Shown here piece by piece: positions 7,935-15,343 of a stretch of DNA of 17,719 nt. The stretch is from assembly GCA_910589635.1 (NCBI GenBank), contig CAJUTD010000039.1, positions 10,435 through 28,153 on the forward strand, read 5' to 3'. Numbering within the stretch: position 1 is the first letter of the stretch; each line of letters begins with the position of its first letter. A program made the translations under genes and the position numbers. The notes beneath the pieces are model-generated. The model ran no database searches, was not told the DNA's origin, and saw only the letters and a program-made list of their open reading frames with translations. The DNA is from an uncultured Lachnospiraceae bacterium. GTDB taxonomy: Bacteria > Bacillota > Clostridia > Lachnospirales > Lachnospiraceae.

Positions 7935-10343
7935 ATGGCAGTACCATATAATCACAGAGCATTGGAAGAAAAGTGGCAGAAGATTTGGGATGAGGAGAAG
8001 GCATTTGCCGCTACAGATGATTATTCCAAACCGAAATATTACGCGTTGGTAGAGTTCCCATACCCATCAGGGCAGGGACTTCACGTTGGGCATCCGCGTC
8101 CTTATACAGCGCTTGATATCGTGGCAAGGAAGCGCAGGATGCAGGGGTATAATGTACTCTATCCCATGGGTTGGGATGCGTTCGGGCTTCCAACGGAGAA
8201 TTATGCGATTCAGAATAAGATTCACCCCAAGGTGGTCACGGAGAACAATGTCAGACGTTTTAAAGGGCAGCTTCATGCACTTGGTTATTCCTTTGATTGG
8301 GATAGGGAGGTTAATACCACAGACCCGGGATATTACCATTGGACACAATGGATTTTCCTCAAATTATTCAAAGAAGGACTTGCCTATAAGACCGAAATGC
8401 CGATTAACTGGTGTACCTCCTGTAAAGTAGGACTTGCCAACGAGGAAGTAGTGAACGGCGTCTGCGAACGCTGCGGCGCTCCGGTGGTCCGTAAGGTTAA
8501 GAGCCAGTGGATGTTAAAGATTACAGAATATGCGGATAAGCTCTTAGAGGGATTAAATGATGTTGATTATATTGAGCGCGTAAAAGTTTCCCAGCGCAAC
8601 TGGATTGGCAAGAGCCAGGGCGCGGAAGTGGATTTCCCGATTGCGGGCAAGGATGAGAAGTTGACGGTCTATACGACAAGGCCGGACACGTTGTTTGGCG
8701 CAACGTATATGGTTGTCTCCCCGGAGCATCCCATTCTCGACAAATATAAAGATGAGATTAAGAATTGGGATGAGATCACAGCCTACCGAGAACAGGCGGC
8801 GCGCAAATCAGATTTCGAGCGTTCCGAGCTTGCCAAGGAGAAGACAGGCGTGGAGATTGACGGGCTTGCAGCTATTGACCCGGTCAATGATAAGGAAATC
8901 CCCATCTGGGTATCGGACTATGTATTGATGAGCTATGGAACGGGAGCGATTATGGCGGTTCCGGCACATGACACCCGTGACTGGGAATTTGCCAAGAAGT
9001 TTAATTTGCCGATTATCGAGGTTGTGGCAGGCGGTGAGAATGTGCAGAAAGAGGCTTACACAGACGTTGCTACCGGCAAGTTGGTGAATTCGGGCTTCCT
9101 TGATGGGCTCGAGGTGGCGCAGGCCAAGAAGAAGATTATCGAATTTTTAGAGGAAAAGAAGATTGGCAAGGGCAAGACGAATTTTAAACTGAGAGATTGG
9201 GTATTTTCCCGCCAGCGTTATTGGGGTGAACCGATTCCCATTGTGAATTGTGAGAAGTGCGGTTATGTGGCGCTGCCGGACAGCGAGCTGCCCTTACAGC
9301 TTCCCGAGGTTGACAGCTATATGCCGACCGATAATGGAGAGTCGCCGTTGGCGGCCATGACGGATTGGGTGAATACGACCTGTCCTTGCTGCGGCGGGCC
9401 GGCAAAGCGGGAGACGGACACCATGCCTCAGTGGGCAGGCTCCTCCTGGTATTTCCTGCGTTATACAGATCCCAAGAACCCGGATGCGCTTGCGAGTAAG
9501 GAAGCGCTGGATTACTGGCTTCCGGTAGACTGGTATAACGGCGGCATGGAGCATACGACACTGCATTTATTGTACTCCCGGTTCTGGCATAAATTCCTCT
9601 ATGACCAGGGTGTGGTGCCGACATCCGAGCCATACCAGAAACGTACGTCCCACGGCATGATTCTCGGCGAGAACGGTGAGAAGATGTCGAAGTCCAGAGG
9701 AAATGTCGTCAACCCGGACGACATTGTGATGGATTACGGTGCAGACACATTGCGTACTTATGAGATGTTTATCGGAGCCTTTGATTTGAGCGCGTCATGG
9801 TCGGAAAATGGCGTCAAAGGCTGCCGCAGATTCTTAGAGCGTGTGTGGAAATTACAGGATATTCTGGCGGACGGCGACAGTTACCGCCCGGAATTCGAGA
9901 CGAAGATGCATCAGCTCATTAAAAAAGTAAGCACAGATTACGAGAATTTAAAATATAATACGGCGATTGCGGCCATGATGTCTATCCTGAATGATTTCTC
10001 CAAGGACGGTAAGATTAACCGTGCAGAATTTGAGACATTTCTTTTGCTGCTCAATCCGGTTGCGCCGCACATCACGGAGGAGATTTGGAGCGTTTGCGGT
10101 TACAAGGGCAGGGTATATGAGAATACCTGGCCGGAGTACGATGAGGCAAAGACTGTGGAGAATACCGTGGAGATAGCTGTTCAGGTGAACGGCAAGACCA
10201 GGGCGACCGTAGCGATTCCGGTGGATGCAGACAAAGACTCAGCGATTGCGGCAGGCAAAGAAGCGCTTGGAGCAAAATTGCCCGCAAATATCATCAAAGA
10301 AATTTATGTCCCGGGCAGGATTATCAATCTTGTAGCAAAGTAA
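7935..10343 (+). CDS. leuS: leucine--tRNA ligase
   Basis: This 802-aa cytoplasmic class I aminoacyl-tRNA synthetase charges tRNA-Leu with leucine; length matches the bacterial family. The HIGH signature is HVGH (H50-H53) after FPYPSGQGL, and the KMSKS loop is K583-S587. A zinc-ribbon insertion carries C160, C163, C177 and C180. The CP1 editing domain (about residues 225-420) holds TTRPDTLFGATYMV and GTGAIMAVPAHDTRDWEF, whose Asp is needed to clear misacylated tRNA in the family. A second Cys cluster (CEKCG and CPCCGG) lies in the following insertion. The C-terminus shows the anticodon-binding and small C-terminal domains, ending in VPGRIINLV. AGGAGG at 7922-7927 supports the start. It has its own promoter and appears monocistronic. 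Confidence 0.98.
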   Translation: MAVPYNHRALEEKWQKIWDEEKAFAATDDYSKPKYYALVEFPYPSGQGLHVGHPRPYTALDIVARKRRMQGYNVLYPMGWDAFGLPTENYAIQNKIHPKVVTENNVRRFKGQLHALGYSFDWDREVNTTDPGYYHWTQWIFLKLFKEGLAYKTEMPINWCTSCKVGLANEEVVNGVCERCGAPVVRKVKSQWMLKITEYADKLLEGLNDVDYIERVKVSQRNWIGKSQGAEVDFPIAGKDEKLTVYTTRPDTLFGATYMVVSPEHPILDKYKDEIKNWDEITAYREQAARKSDFERSELAKEKTGVEIDGLAAIDPVNDKEIPIWVSDYVLMSYGTGAIMAVPAHDTRDWEFAKKFNLPIIEVVAGGENVQKEAYTDVATGKLVNSGFLDGLEVAQAKKKIIEFLEEKKIGKGKTNFKLRDWVFSRQRYWGEPIPIVNCEKCGYVALPDSELPLQLPEVDSYMPTDNGESPLAAMTDWVNTTCPCCGGPAKRETDTMPQWAGSSWYFLRYTDPKNPDALASKEALDYWLPVDWYNGGMEHTTLHLLYSRFWHKFLYDQGVVPTSEPYQKRTSHGMILGENGEKMSKSRGNVVNPDDIVMDYGADTLRTYEMFIGAFDLSASWSENGVKGCRRFLERVWKLQDILADGDSYRPEFETKMHQLIKKVSTDYENLKYNTAIAAMMSILNDFSKDGKINRAEFETFLLLLNPVAPHITEEIWSVCGYKGRVYENTWPEYDEAKTVENTVEIAVQVNGKTRATVAIPVDADKDSAIAAGKEALGAKLPANIIKEIYVPGRIINLVAK

Positions 10344-10467
10344 AGAAACGTAAGATAATGCAGAACCCTCATGGAAATGAAAGTTCCCCTCTTTCCCCAT
10401 ATATCTGGAAAGTGAGAATGTTTCTTTTTATGGGGGTCTGAATCGTTATGGATGCGGAGGTCATGAT
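10344..10467 (+). other. leuS-amidase intergenic region with weak inverted repeats
   Basis: This 124-bp gap has no gene. It holds CTTTCC/GGAAAG (10391-10396, 10407-10412), CCCCATA/TATGGGG (10395-10401, 10429-10435), and a T-rich run TTTCTTTTT (10421-10429). These could be a poor leuS terminator or a leader structure for the amidase gene. I cannot choose between the two, and no convincing promoter stands out. Confidence 0.25.
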
Positions 10468-12168
10468 ATGAAAAAAGGAACATGGGGCAGGTTTACCGCC
10501 CTTTTGCTGAGCATAGTTCTGTTTCTTTCCTGTGGCAGTGAGAGAGTATGGGCAGGAACGACAGTAGATGGAACGCTTCTTGAAAACGATTTGCAGAAAG
10601 CAGTTGCTGATAACGAGGAGGACAGAGAAGACGCGCCGGAGGAAGAACACTCCCTGGAGAAGACAGAGCGCAGAGACGCTACCTGTGCGGAGGAAGGCAA
10701 TATCGAATACTGGACTTGCGGGACCTGCGGAAAAATATTTTTGGACGAAGCAGGAACACAGGAGATTACAGAGAAGACAGAAATTGTCCTACCGAAACTT
10801 TCCGAACATAATTGGGATGGTGGCAAAATAACAAAGAAATCATCCTGCACCAAGGATGGAACCCTTACGTATACTTGTAATGTTTGCAAAATAAGTAAAA
10901 CAGAGAAAATCTCAGCCACCGGACACCGCTATCGTGATAAACTTACCCGGGCAACCACGAAAAAGCAGGGGAAAATCGTGAAACGCTGCACGGTTTGCGG
11001 AAAAGTCAGCAAACAGACTGTCATTTCACGAATTAAGAAGATAACGCTTTCAAGCGTTTCCTATACATATAATGGTAAAATGCGTGCTCCGCGGGTAAAG
11101 GTTGTGGACGCCAAAGGTAAAAAAGTCAGCGCGAAATATTATGTTGTGAAAAATGGCAAAGCGAAGAACGTTGGAACCCATGCGGTGAAAATTTCCTTCT
11201 GCGGCAGGTACAAGGGGAGCGTGACAAGGAAATTTAAAATCGTTCCTAAAAAAGTAACGAATATGAAAGTGATTCCTGAGAAAAAAGGATTTACTGTCAA
11301 ATACAAAAAGCAGTCCAAACAATGCAGTGGCTATCAATTGCAATATGCAAAGAACCCTAATTTTTCAGGAGCCGTGCGCATTACGTTGAAACGGGGCGTC
11401 TCCAAGAAAACGATCGAAAATCTGGAAAATTCCACCACCTATTATGTGAGGATGCGGTCATTTAAAAAGGTAAAGGAACATGGAAAGGCCAAAACGTATT
11501 ATTCTGCATGGTCTAAGAAAAAGAAAGTGAGGACGAAGGACGTCAAACTTATCTGCATCGACGCTGGGCACCAGCAGAGAGGCGACAGCTCTTTAGAGCC
11601 AATCGGTCCGGGAGCCTCTTCCCAGAAAGCCAAAGTGGCAAGCGGTACCAGCGGCGCAGCAACCGGAAGGCCGGAGTACCAGTTGACCTTAGAGGTTTCG
11701 TTAAAATTACAGGAAGAGTTGACGCGGCGGGGGTATGATGTTTTGATGATACGGACGACGCATGATGTTAATATCAGCAACAGCGCGCGGGCGGCAATTG
11801 CCAACAATGCACGTGCAGACGCGTTTATCCGCATTCATGCAAATAGTTCTACCAATGCGGGCGTAAACGGCGCTATCACGATCTGTCAGACGCCGGCAAA
11901 TGTATATTGCGGGGCGTATTACAGCCAGAGCAGATGTCTTTCGGAGCAAATCCTGGCTAATTTTGTGGCAGCCTGTGGCTGTAAAAATGGTGGTATCTGG
12001 GAGACTGATACCATGAGCGGCATTAATTGGTGTACTGTGCCAGTGACAATCCTGGAAATGGGATATATGTCAAATCCTTCGGAGGACAGGCAGATGTCAG
12101 ATTCAGCATATCAGGCAAGGATGGTACAGGGGATTGCCAATGGAGTGGATGCGTACTTTGCGCAATAA
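10468..12168 (+). CDS. secreted N-acetylmuramoyl-L-alanine amidase (Amidase_3) with Cys-pair repeats and FN3-like domain
   Basis: The enzyme should cleave the bond between MurNAc and the peptide stem of peptidoglycan outside the membrane. The 566 aa begin with a signal peptide (basic start, hydrophobic 10-21, likely cut after VWA, residue 29). An acidic linker follows. Next come three degenerate Cys repeats: C73 with C84/C87, C127 with C137/C140, and C174/C177 alone. An Ig-like stretch covers about 183-262 and an FN3-like module about 265-355. The C-terminal amidase_3 domain (about 358-566) has zinc ligands H368 (DAGH), E403 and H457 (RIHANSS), and the catalytic Glu530 in LEMGYMSNPS, so it looks active. 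GGAGG seven nt before the ATG fixes the start. FLSC at 19-22 is a poor lipobox, so lipoprotein processing is unlikely. The basic, Lys-rich middle may bind wall polymers; this is inference. Confidence 0.92.
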   Translation: MKKGTWGRFTALLLSIVLFLSCGSERVWAGTTVDGTLLENDLQKAVADNEEDREDAPEEEHSLEKTERRDATCAEEGNIEYWTCGTCGKIFLDEAGTQEITEKTEIVLPKLSEHNWDGGKITKKSSCTKDGTLTYTCNVCKISKTEKISATGHRYRDKLTRATTKKQGKIVKRCTVCGKVSKQTVISRIKKITLSSVSYTYNGKMRAPRVKVVDAKGKKVSAKYYVVKNGKAKNVGTHAVKISFCGRYKGSVTRKFKIVPKKVTNMKVIPEKKGFTVKYKKQSKQCSGYQLQYAKNPNFSGAVRITLKRGVSKKTIENLENSTTYYVRMRSFKKVKEHGKAKTYYSAWSKKKKVRTKDVKLICIDAGHQQRGDSSLEPIGPGASSQKAKVASGTSGAATGRPEYQLTLEVSLKLQEELTRRGYDVLMIRTTHDVNISNSARAAIANNARADAFIRIHANSSTNAGVNGAITICQTPANVYCGAYYSQSRCLSEQILANFVAACGCKNGGIWETDTMSGINWCTVPVTILEMGYMSNPSEDRQMSDSAYQARMVQGIANGVDAYFAQ

Positions 12169-12203
12169 GAATACTTCCCAAAGGTGTGGAAGTCGCAAAT
12201 GAA

Positions 12204-12260
12204 AAAGGAAGCTGTCGTTTTGACGATATAGAATCGTAAAGCGGCAGTTTCCTTTGCTTT
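12204..12260. terminator. strong bidirectional terminator between the amidase and the small minus-strand genes
   Basis: A stem of over 20 bp with a few G-U pairs is formed by AAAGGAAGCTGTCGTTTT and on to 12227, against 12233-12255. The loop is only a few nt. GCTTTT follows on the plus strand. On the minus strand the stem runs straight into CCTTTTTC, so it suits both converging transcripts. The remaining bases to 12363 hold no gene; a weak hairpin GTGCAGT/ACTGTGC lies near 12333-12353. Confidence 0.8.
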
Positions 12261-12363
12261 TGCGGGCAATGAGTTCAAATGTCGATGGGCTTATTCAGCA
12301 CGGCCTAAAGTAAAACGCAGACCTCAAAAGGAGTGCAGTCCCATGAACTGTGCTGCCGGTGTA

Positions 12364-12648
12364 TTATTTCCTCATACCCTTCATCATCTGCATCATAAGC
12401 TCAACTTTCTGCCGTTCCTGGGGCGGAAGGTTTTGCTTTAAGACCTCGATAATGAGGTCCCGCTCCCCAGAAGAAAAATTTATGCCTTCTTTGCTGGCGC
12501 GTTCAGAGGCATTTTTCAGGGAAGACGCCATGTCTCCCGGCGCGGAGGCGGAGGGAGAGGTGCTTTGAGCCAGATTCATTAATAGTTGAAGTTTTTCGGG
12601 AGATATATTCTGAAGTTGTGGGTTGTTCAATAAATCCTGTGGGTTCAT
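12364..12648 (-). CDS. small conserved-looking protein of unknown function (94 aa)
   Basis: I do not recognise this protein. It is a soluble 94-aa polypeptide without signal or membrane segment. The N-terminal third (MNPQDLLNNPQLQNISPEKL) is followed by a Ser/Ala/Pro linker near residues 30-40, a charged middle and a helical, Met-rich C-terminus (QKVELMMQMMKGMRK). The open frame extends 20 codons further, to 12708, but AAAGGA six nt before the ATG at 12648 supports the shorter form; the extension would lie over a GTGGGC/GCCCAC palindrome (12695-12708). It lies 93 bp after the 104-aa gene on the same strand and probably shares its transcript. The pairing suggests a joint job, which is inference only. 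Confidence 0.6.
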   Translation of the reverse strand: MNPQDLLNNPQLQNISPEKLQLLMNLAQSTSPSASAPGDMASSLKNASERASKEGINFSSGERDLIIEVLKQNLPPQERQKVELMMQMMKGMRK

Positions 12649-12741
12649 ATGTTTCCTTTCTTTGCTTATATTTGGTCTGGAATTAGGAGCCCCAGTGGGC
12701 CTGCCCACGTTGTACTGTAGATAACCAGAACATGGAACCGC

Positions 12742-13056
12742 CTAAGTAAACAAGGTCTCGTAGGTAGAGAACATCTGGAAGAAAGTCATAAAATTGTCTA
12801 CCATTTCCTTTTCCGCATCTGTACAGTATTCCCGTATTGCATTGAACATTTGAAAGGGACCGATTTCTTCGCGTTCTTCTTCCGAGCACATGTGCAGATT
12901 ATTTCCTGGTGTGTGAAAGAGAGCGACGGTGCGCTGCAGTTCCATAAATTTAACCATCATTGCCATAGTACCCTGCCGTGAATTGTCCAGATAGGGCAGA
13001 GCTGCTTTGATCATATCTAAGTGACGGTCTTGAATCAGTGCGTCAATGGATTCCAT
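12742..13056 (-). CDS. small protein of unknown function (104 aa)
   Basis: I do not recognise a family. The 104-aa protein is soluble, predicted mostly helical, acidic in the middle (CSEEEREEIGPFQM) and rich in Met and Phe (NFMTFFQMFSTYETLF at the C-terminus). There is no signal peptide or clear membrane segment. It opens with MESIDALIQDRHLDMIKAAL, a pattern consistent with a helical bundle. AGGGGA eight nt before the ATG supports the start. It is the first of two minus-strand small genes. A weak promoter, TTGTCA (13103-13108), 18 bp, CATAAA (13079-13084), fits upstream. The next gene on the opposite side is divergent. Confidence 0.6.
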   Translation of the reverse strand: MESIDALIQDRHLDMIKAALPYLDNSRQGTMAMMVKFMELQRTVALFHTPGNNLHMCSEEEREEIGPFQMFNAIREYCTDAEKEMVDNFMTFFQMFSTYETLFT

Positions 13057-13140
13057 TGCATTCCCCTTTTTGTTTTAATTTATGTCTAGGAAGCAAAGAT
13101 TATGACAAAGCATATATATAATAATGAGCGCAGGTGAGAA

Positions 13141-13221
13141 GCGTGCGTTTACGCCCCAGGCGAACGTGAACGGTGATTAAGATTCACGGGTTTGTACGAA
13201 AATGTGCACAGCCTTATGTGC
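13141..13221 (+). ncRNA. candidate structured leader before the 54-aa ORF
   Basis: Three hairpins can be drawn. One is CGTT(TA)CGCC with GGCGAACG (13146-13166, 8 bp, two-base bulge). The second is CGTGAA with TTCACG (13165-13170, 13183-13188). The third is GCACA with TGTGC (13206-13221), eight nt before the ribosome binding site. The first two share bases 13165-13166, so they cannot both form fully. TATAAT at 13117-13122 could be a -10 box, though no good -35 fits. I match it to no known riboswitch. Confidence 0.3.
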
Positions 13222-13240
13222 GAAATATAGGAGGTAAGTA

Positions 13241-13405
13241 ATGGGAAAATTAGTGATAGACGGTAATTGTGTATATGAAATAGATGAGGAATGCATTCGT
13301 AGGAAGGAGAATCAGGAGAAAGGCCAAAGGGAAATGGACAAAAGGCGCGGCAGACCGGCATCCTCTGGAAAGGAAAGCTATAGGAGAAATTGGATGGGGT
13401 TCTGA
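13241..13405 (+). CDS. 54-aa basic small protein of unknown function
   Basis: This short gene starts with ATG after a near-ideal GGAGGT (13230-13235) with five nt spacing and ends in TGA. The product begins MGKLVIDGNCVYEIDEECIR and then turns strongly charged and basic (RRGRPASSGKES), ending RRNWMGF. The first 18 residues read like a beta-hairpin with Cys10 and Cys18; the rest looks disordered. I recall similar short ORFs in Lachnospiraceae but cannot name a function. The basic tail could bind nucleic acid, as inference. A structured leader lies upstream and a terminator 57 bp downstream, which supports an independent small transcript. Confidence 0.6.
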   Translation: MGKLVIDGNCVYEIDEECIRRKENQEKGQREMDKRRGRPASSGKESYRRNWMGF

Positions 13406-13424
13406 CAAGAACAAAGTAGGCAGG

Positions 13425-13444
13425 TTTCACGTTCTCGAGTGAAA
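13425..13444 (+). repeat. short inverted repeat after the 54-aa ORF
   Basis: TTTCAC (13425-13430) pairs with GTGAAA (13439-13444) around an 8-nt loop. The palindrome AAGGCCTT overlaps its end (13444-13451). It lacks a U-tract, so it is a weak or auxiliary element ahead of the stronger terminator. Confidence 0.3.
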
Positions 13445-13461
13445 AGGCCTTCTTTCATAGA

Positions 13462-13496
13462 AAATTGGGAGCCGGCAAAGCCAGCTCCCAATTTTT
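13462..13496. terminator. bidirectional intrinsic terminator
   Basis: AAATTGGGAGC (13462-13472) pairs with GCTCCCAATTT (13484-13494). GGC/GCC extends the stem inward past one mismatch. TTTTT follows on the plus strand, and on the minus strand the stem is followed by TTTTC. It ends both the 54-aa gene and the convergent Cys-rich gene. Confidence 0.85.
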
Positions 13497-13543
13497 ATCA
13501 GAGGAAAGCAATTTGCACTTCCTTTGATGGAAAATAGTTGCAA

Positions 13544-13783
13544 TTAGCAGAAGGAATTGCCGCAGCCGTTGCCACAGCCATTGCCGCCCCATCCGCCGCA
13601 GCAGAAGAGCAATAAGATAATCCACAGGCAGCTGTTGTTGCCGCAGCCATCGCCGCCAAAGAATCCGCTATTGTTTCCGCCGCAGCAGCAAAGCAGGATG
13701 ATGATCCAAATAATAGAACTGCATCCTCCATTGTTATTAGTTTCGCATCCGCATCCACAGTTTGTAGCAGCTAAATCACTCAT
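13544..13783 (-). CDS. Cys/Gly-rich small protein with two hydrophobic repeats (chorion-like high-cysteine type)
   Basis: The 79-aa protein has 14 cysteines and 19 glycines. Two similar units can be read: C-S-S-IIWIIILLCCCGG (residues 21-36) and C-LWIILLLFCCGG (52-64), each followed by a Gly/Asn/Cys tail (GDGCGNNS; NGCGNGCGNSFC). The N-terminus has a CGCGC cluster (residues 9-13). A GGAGGATTAG site 7 nt before the ATG makes this a convincing gene. Similar Lachnospiraceae proteins are, from memory, named chorion class high-cysteine proteins; function is unknown. The composition suits metal binding, disulfide cross-linking or a spore/envelope layer, all inference. It lies divergent from the V-ATPase operon. 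The minus-strand upstream DNA holds CATATGAT and CATACAAG near 13812-13838, faintly like sporulation-sigma -10 boxes. Confidence 0.75.
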   Translation of the reverse strand: MSDLAATNCGCGCETNNNGGCSSIIWIIILLCCCGGNNSGFFGGDGCGNNSCLWIILLLFCCGGWGGNGCGNGCGNSFC

Positions 13784-13864
13784 AATCTAATCCTCCATAA
13801 TTTTTATTACACTGTATCATATGTAAGCAGCTTGTATGTGTTTCACACTGACTTGAAAAAAATT

Positions 13865-13893
13865 TTGTAAAATCACTTGCAGTCTGTTATAAT
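13865..13893 (+). promoter_or_regulatory. promoter of the pseudo-receiver/V-ATPase operon
   Basis: TTGTAA (13865-13870), a 17-bp spacer and a perfect TATAAT (13888-13893) lie before the operon. Transcription would start near 13900, which argues against the GTG at 13903 as a start codon and leaves a leader of about 57 nt. Confidence 0.7.
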
Positions 13894-13956
13894 GAAAGGC
13901 AAGTGGAAGTAGAAAAAGATGTCAGATACTTGGATATTCCGAAAAGGAGGCGGGTT

Positions 13957-14988
13957 ATGGAGACGATTGTTTTTGTGGACAACGATAATAAATGGACTGC
14001 CAACTATAAACGGATGCTGACGCCTTTTTTGGAAGAGTGGGATTGTGTTTATTTTCAGCATCCCGAAGATGCCATGGAATATATGTCATCACATCCAACC
14101 AAGGTGTTAGTATGTGAACTGGATATGCCTGTAATGTCCGGGAAGGAACTTTTTGAGATGGTGGATATGCTGTCTCCCGCAACGGTTAAGATTGGCATCA
14201 CACAGGTGCGGGATGTGGCAAGTTCCCTGGAAATTCTCAATCAAATTAAGATTTACAAGCTGATTCTGAAACCTTTTTTTGTGGCGGAAGACCTCGTATT
14301 TCCAATTCGTGAAGCTTTAAGGCACTATAAGGAAAATTTGTGGCATGAGGGGACCATCAAAAAAGCCAAGAAGAAATTGCAGGAACTCAATCAGGAGATG
14401 GAGGAGCTACATAAGAAAGTAGACAGCAAGAAACAGGGACATGATATAATTCTTGATGCTATGCGTGGTATACTTGAGACCAACTTGAGCTATCCGGTGG
14501 CGGATTTTGAGGATGAGAAGAAAGAGCTTGTCAAGGAGTTTTGCACAGAGCTTATGCAGGAGTTTTTTCAGTACTATATGTATGAGAAAAAGAATCTCAT
14601 CTTTTATCTCAGTTACCTAAAAAATAAGTTTCATCATCCAGGTAAGAACCAGGTATTTGGTATTAGAAATAAGTTCAGCGGAAAAGTTCCGGTAACAGTG
14701 ATGAACCGGATTGCCTATGTGACGTTTCTGGTCGGGTACTTATGCGAACAATGTTTGGAGAGATACCACATTGAGAACATGCTTGAGGCAGAAGAGGATA
14801 TGTATGTACTGCACATATGGTTTGGTTGGGGAACAGAGACTTATGGTGCAAAAGTAGAGCCTGATGTACAAAAGCTGCTTTGGCGTACGATTAAAGAACT
14901 TATGCGCGCATTGTCGGACCGTATGGCAGAGAAATCGGAGAACAAGATTTATGCGCTCAAGTTGTACTTTAAAAGGGAGGAGGAATAG
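13957..14988 (+). CDS. atypical receiver-domain protein with Glu at the phosphoacceptor site, leading the V-ATPase operon
   Basis: The 343-aa protein starts with a CheY-like receiver (residues 1-120). Its landmarks are VDN (D8, N9) at the acidic pair, T82, and the switch Lys in LKPF (K105). At the phosphoacceptor position the usual D-x-x-MP reads E54-L-D-MP, so the Asp is Glu; phosphorylation of the normal kind should not occur. A charged coiled coil follows (about 124-157). The remaining 185 residues are unrecognised, helical and aromatic-rich, without the motifs of a DNA-binding, GGDEF or HD-GYP output; a degenerate kinase-like fold is possible but not shown. The frame is open from a GTG at 13903, but AGGAGG seven nt before the ATG at 13957 fixes the start. 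The stop is two nt from the next V-ATPase gene, so translation is likely coupled. Confidence 0.75.
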   Translation: METIVFVDNDNKWTANYKRMLTPFLEEWDCVYFQHPEDAMEYMSSHPTKVLVCELDMPVMSGKELFEMVDMLSPATVKIGITQVRDVASSLEILNQIKIYKLILKPFFVAEDLVFPIREALRHYKENLWHEGTIKKAKKKLQELNQEMEELHKKVDSKKQGHDIILDAMRGILETNLSYPVADFEDEKKELVKEFCTELMQEFFQYYMYEKKNLIFYLSYLKNKFHHPGKNQVFGIRNKFSGKVPVTVMNRIAYVTFLVGYLCEQCLERYHIENMLEAEEDMYVLHIWFGWGTETYGAKVEPDVQKLLWRTIKELMRALSDRMAEKSENKIYALKLYFKREEE

Positions 14989-14990
14989 CG

Positions 14991-15302
14991 GTGAATCAGG
15001 TCATCAAGGAATTGTATGACATGGAAGCCCAGGCGGGGAAGATTATGGAGAATGCCAGCCTCTCCAAACAGAAATTACAGGAACAGAAGAAGCGGCAGAT
15101 GGAGGATATCAACATTGGTGTTGCAGCAGAGCTGGAAGGAAGGATGAGTATTTTGCAGGCGCAGTTGGAGGAACAGGCAAAAGAGGACATTCACCGGCTT
15201 GTGGAGCAGAACCGCCGGCAGATAGATTTGCTTGATGCAGAATATCAGGATAATCTTACGGCTTATGCGCAGGAGATCGTAAAGAAAATAACAGAGATAT
15301 AG
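14991..15302 (+). CDS. V-type ATPase peripheral-stalk coiled-coil subunit (G/H type)
   Basis: This 103-aa protein is almost entirely charged coiled coil (heptads through KQKLQEQKKRQMEDI and LEEQAKEDIHRLVEQN), with no membrane segment or Cys. Length, composition and place just before subunits C and I match the small peripheral-stalk subunit of bacterial V-type ATPases (NtpF/AtpH type), which pairs with subunit E to hold the catalytic head still. The name rests largely on context, since coiled coils align poorly. It begins with GTG, supported by GGAGGAGG 8 nt upstream, and follows the pseudo-receiver gene by 2 nt. Confidence 0.75.
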   Translation: MNQVIKELYDMEAQAGKIMENASLSKQKLQEQKKRQMEDINIGVAAELEGRMSILQAQLEEQAKEDIHRLVEQNRRQIDLLDAEYQDNLTAYAQEIVKKITEI

Positions 15303-15343
15303 CAGTAATACAAGGAACATAGGGGAATACTGAGGTGCAGCTT

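Noticed and set aside
10489..10536. Lipoprotein signal in the amidase (FLSC)
   Set aside because: The -2 and -3 residues do not fit a lipobox and a good type I cleavage site (VWA) follows at residue 29.
13557..13790. Pro/Gln-rich plus-strand ORF of 77 aa
   Set aside because: It is the antisense of the Cys/Gly-rich gene; its composition follows from the Gly/Cys codons on the other strand and it has no ribosome binding site.
13903..13956. Upstream GTG start for the pseudo-receiver protein
   Set aside because: It lies only about 10 nt after the TATAAT box and has no ribosome binding site, while AGGAGG precedes the ATG at 13957, where receiver homology begins.
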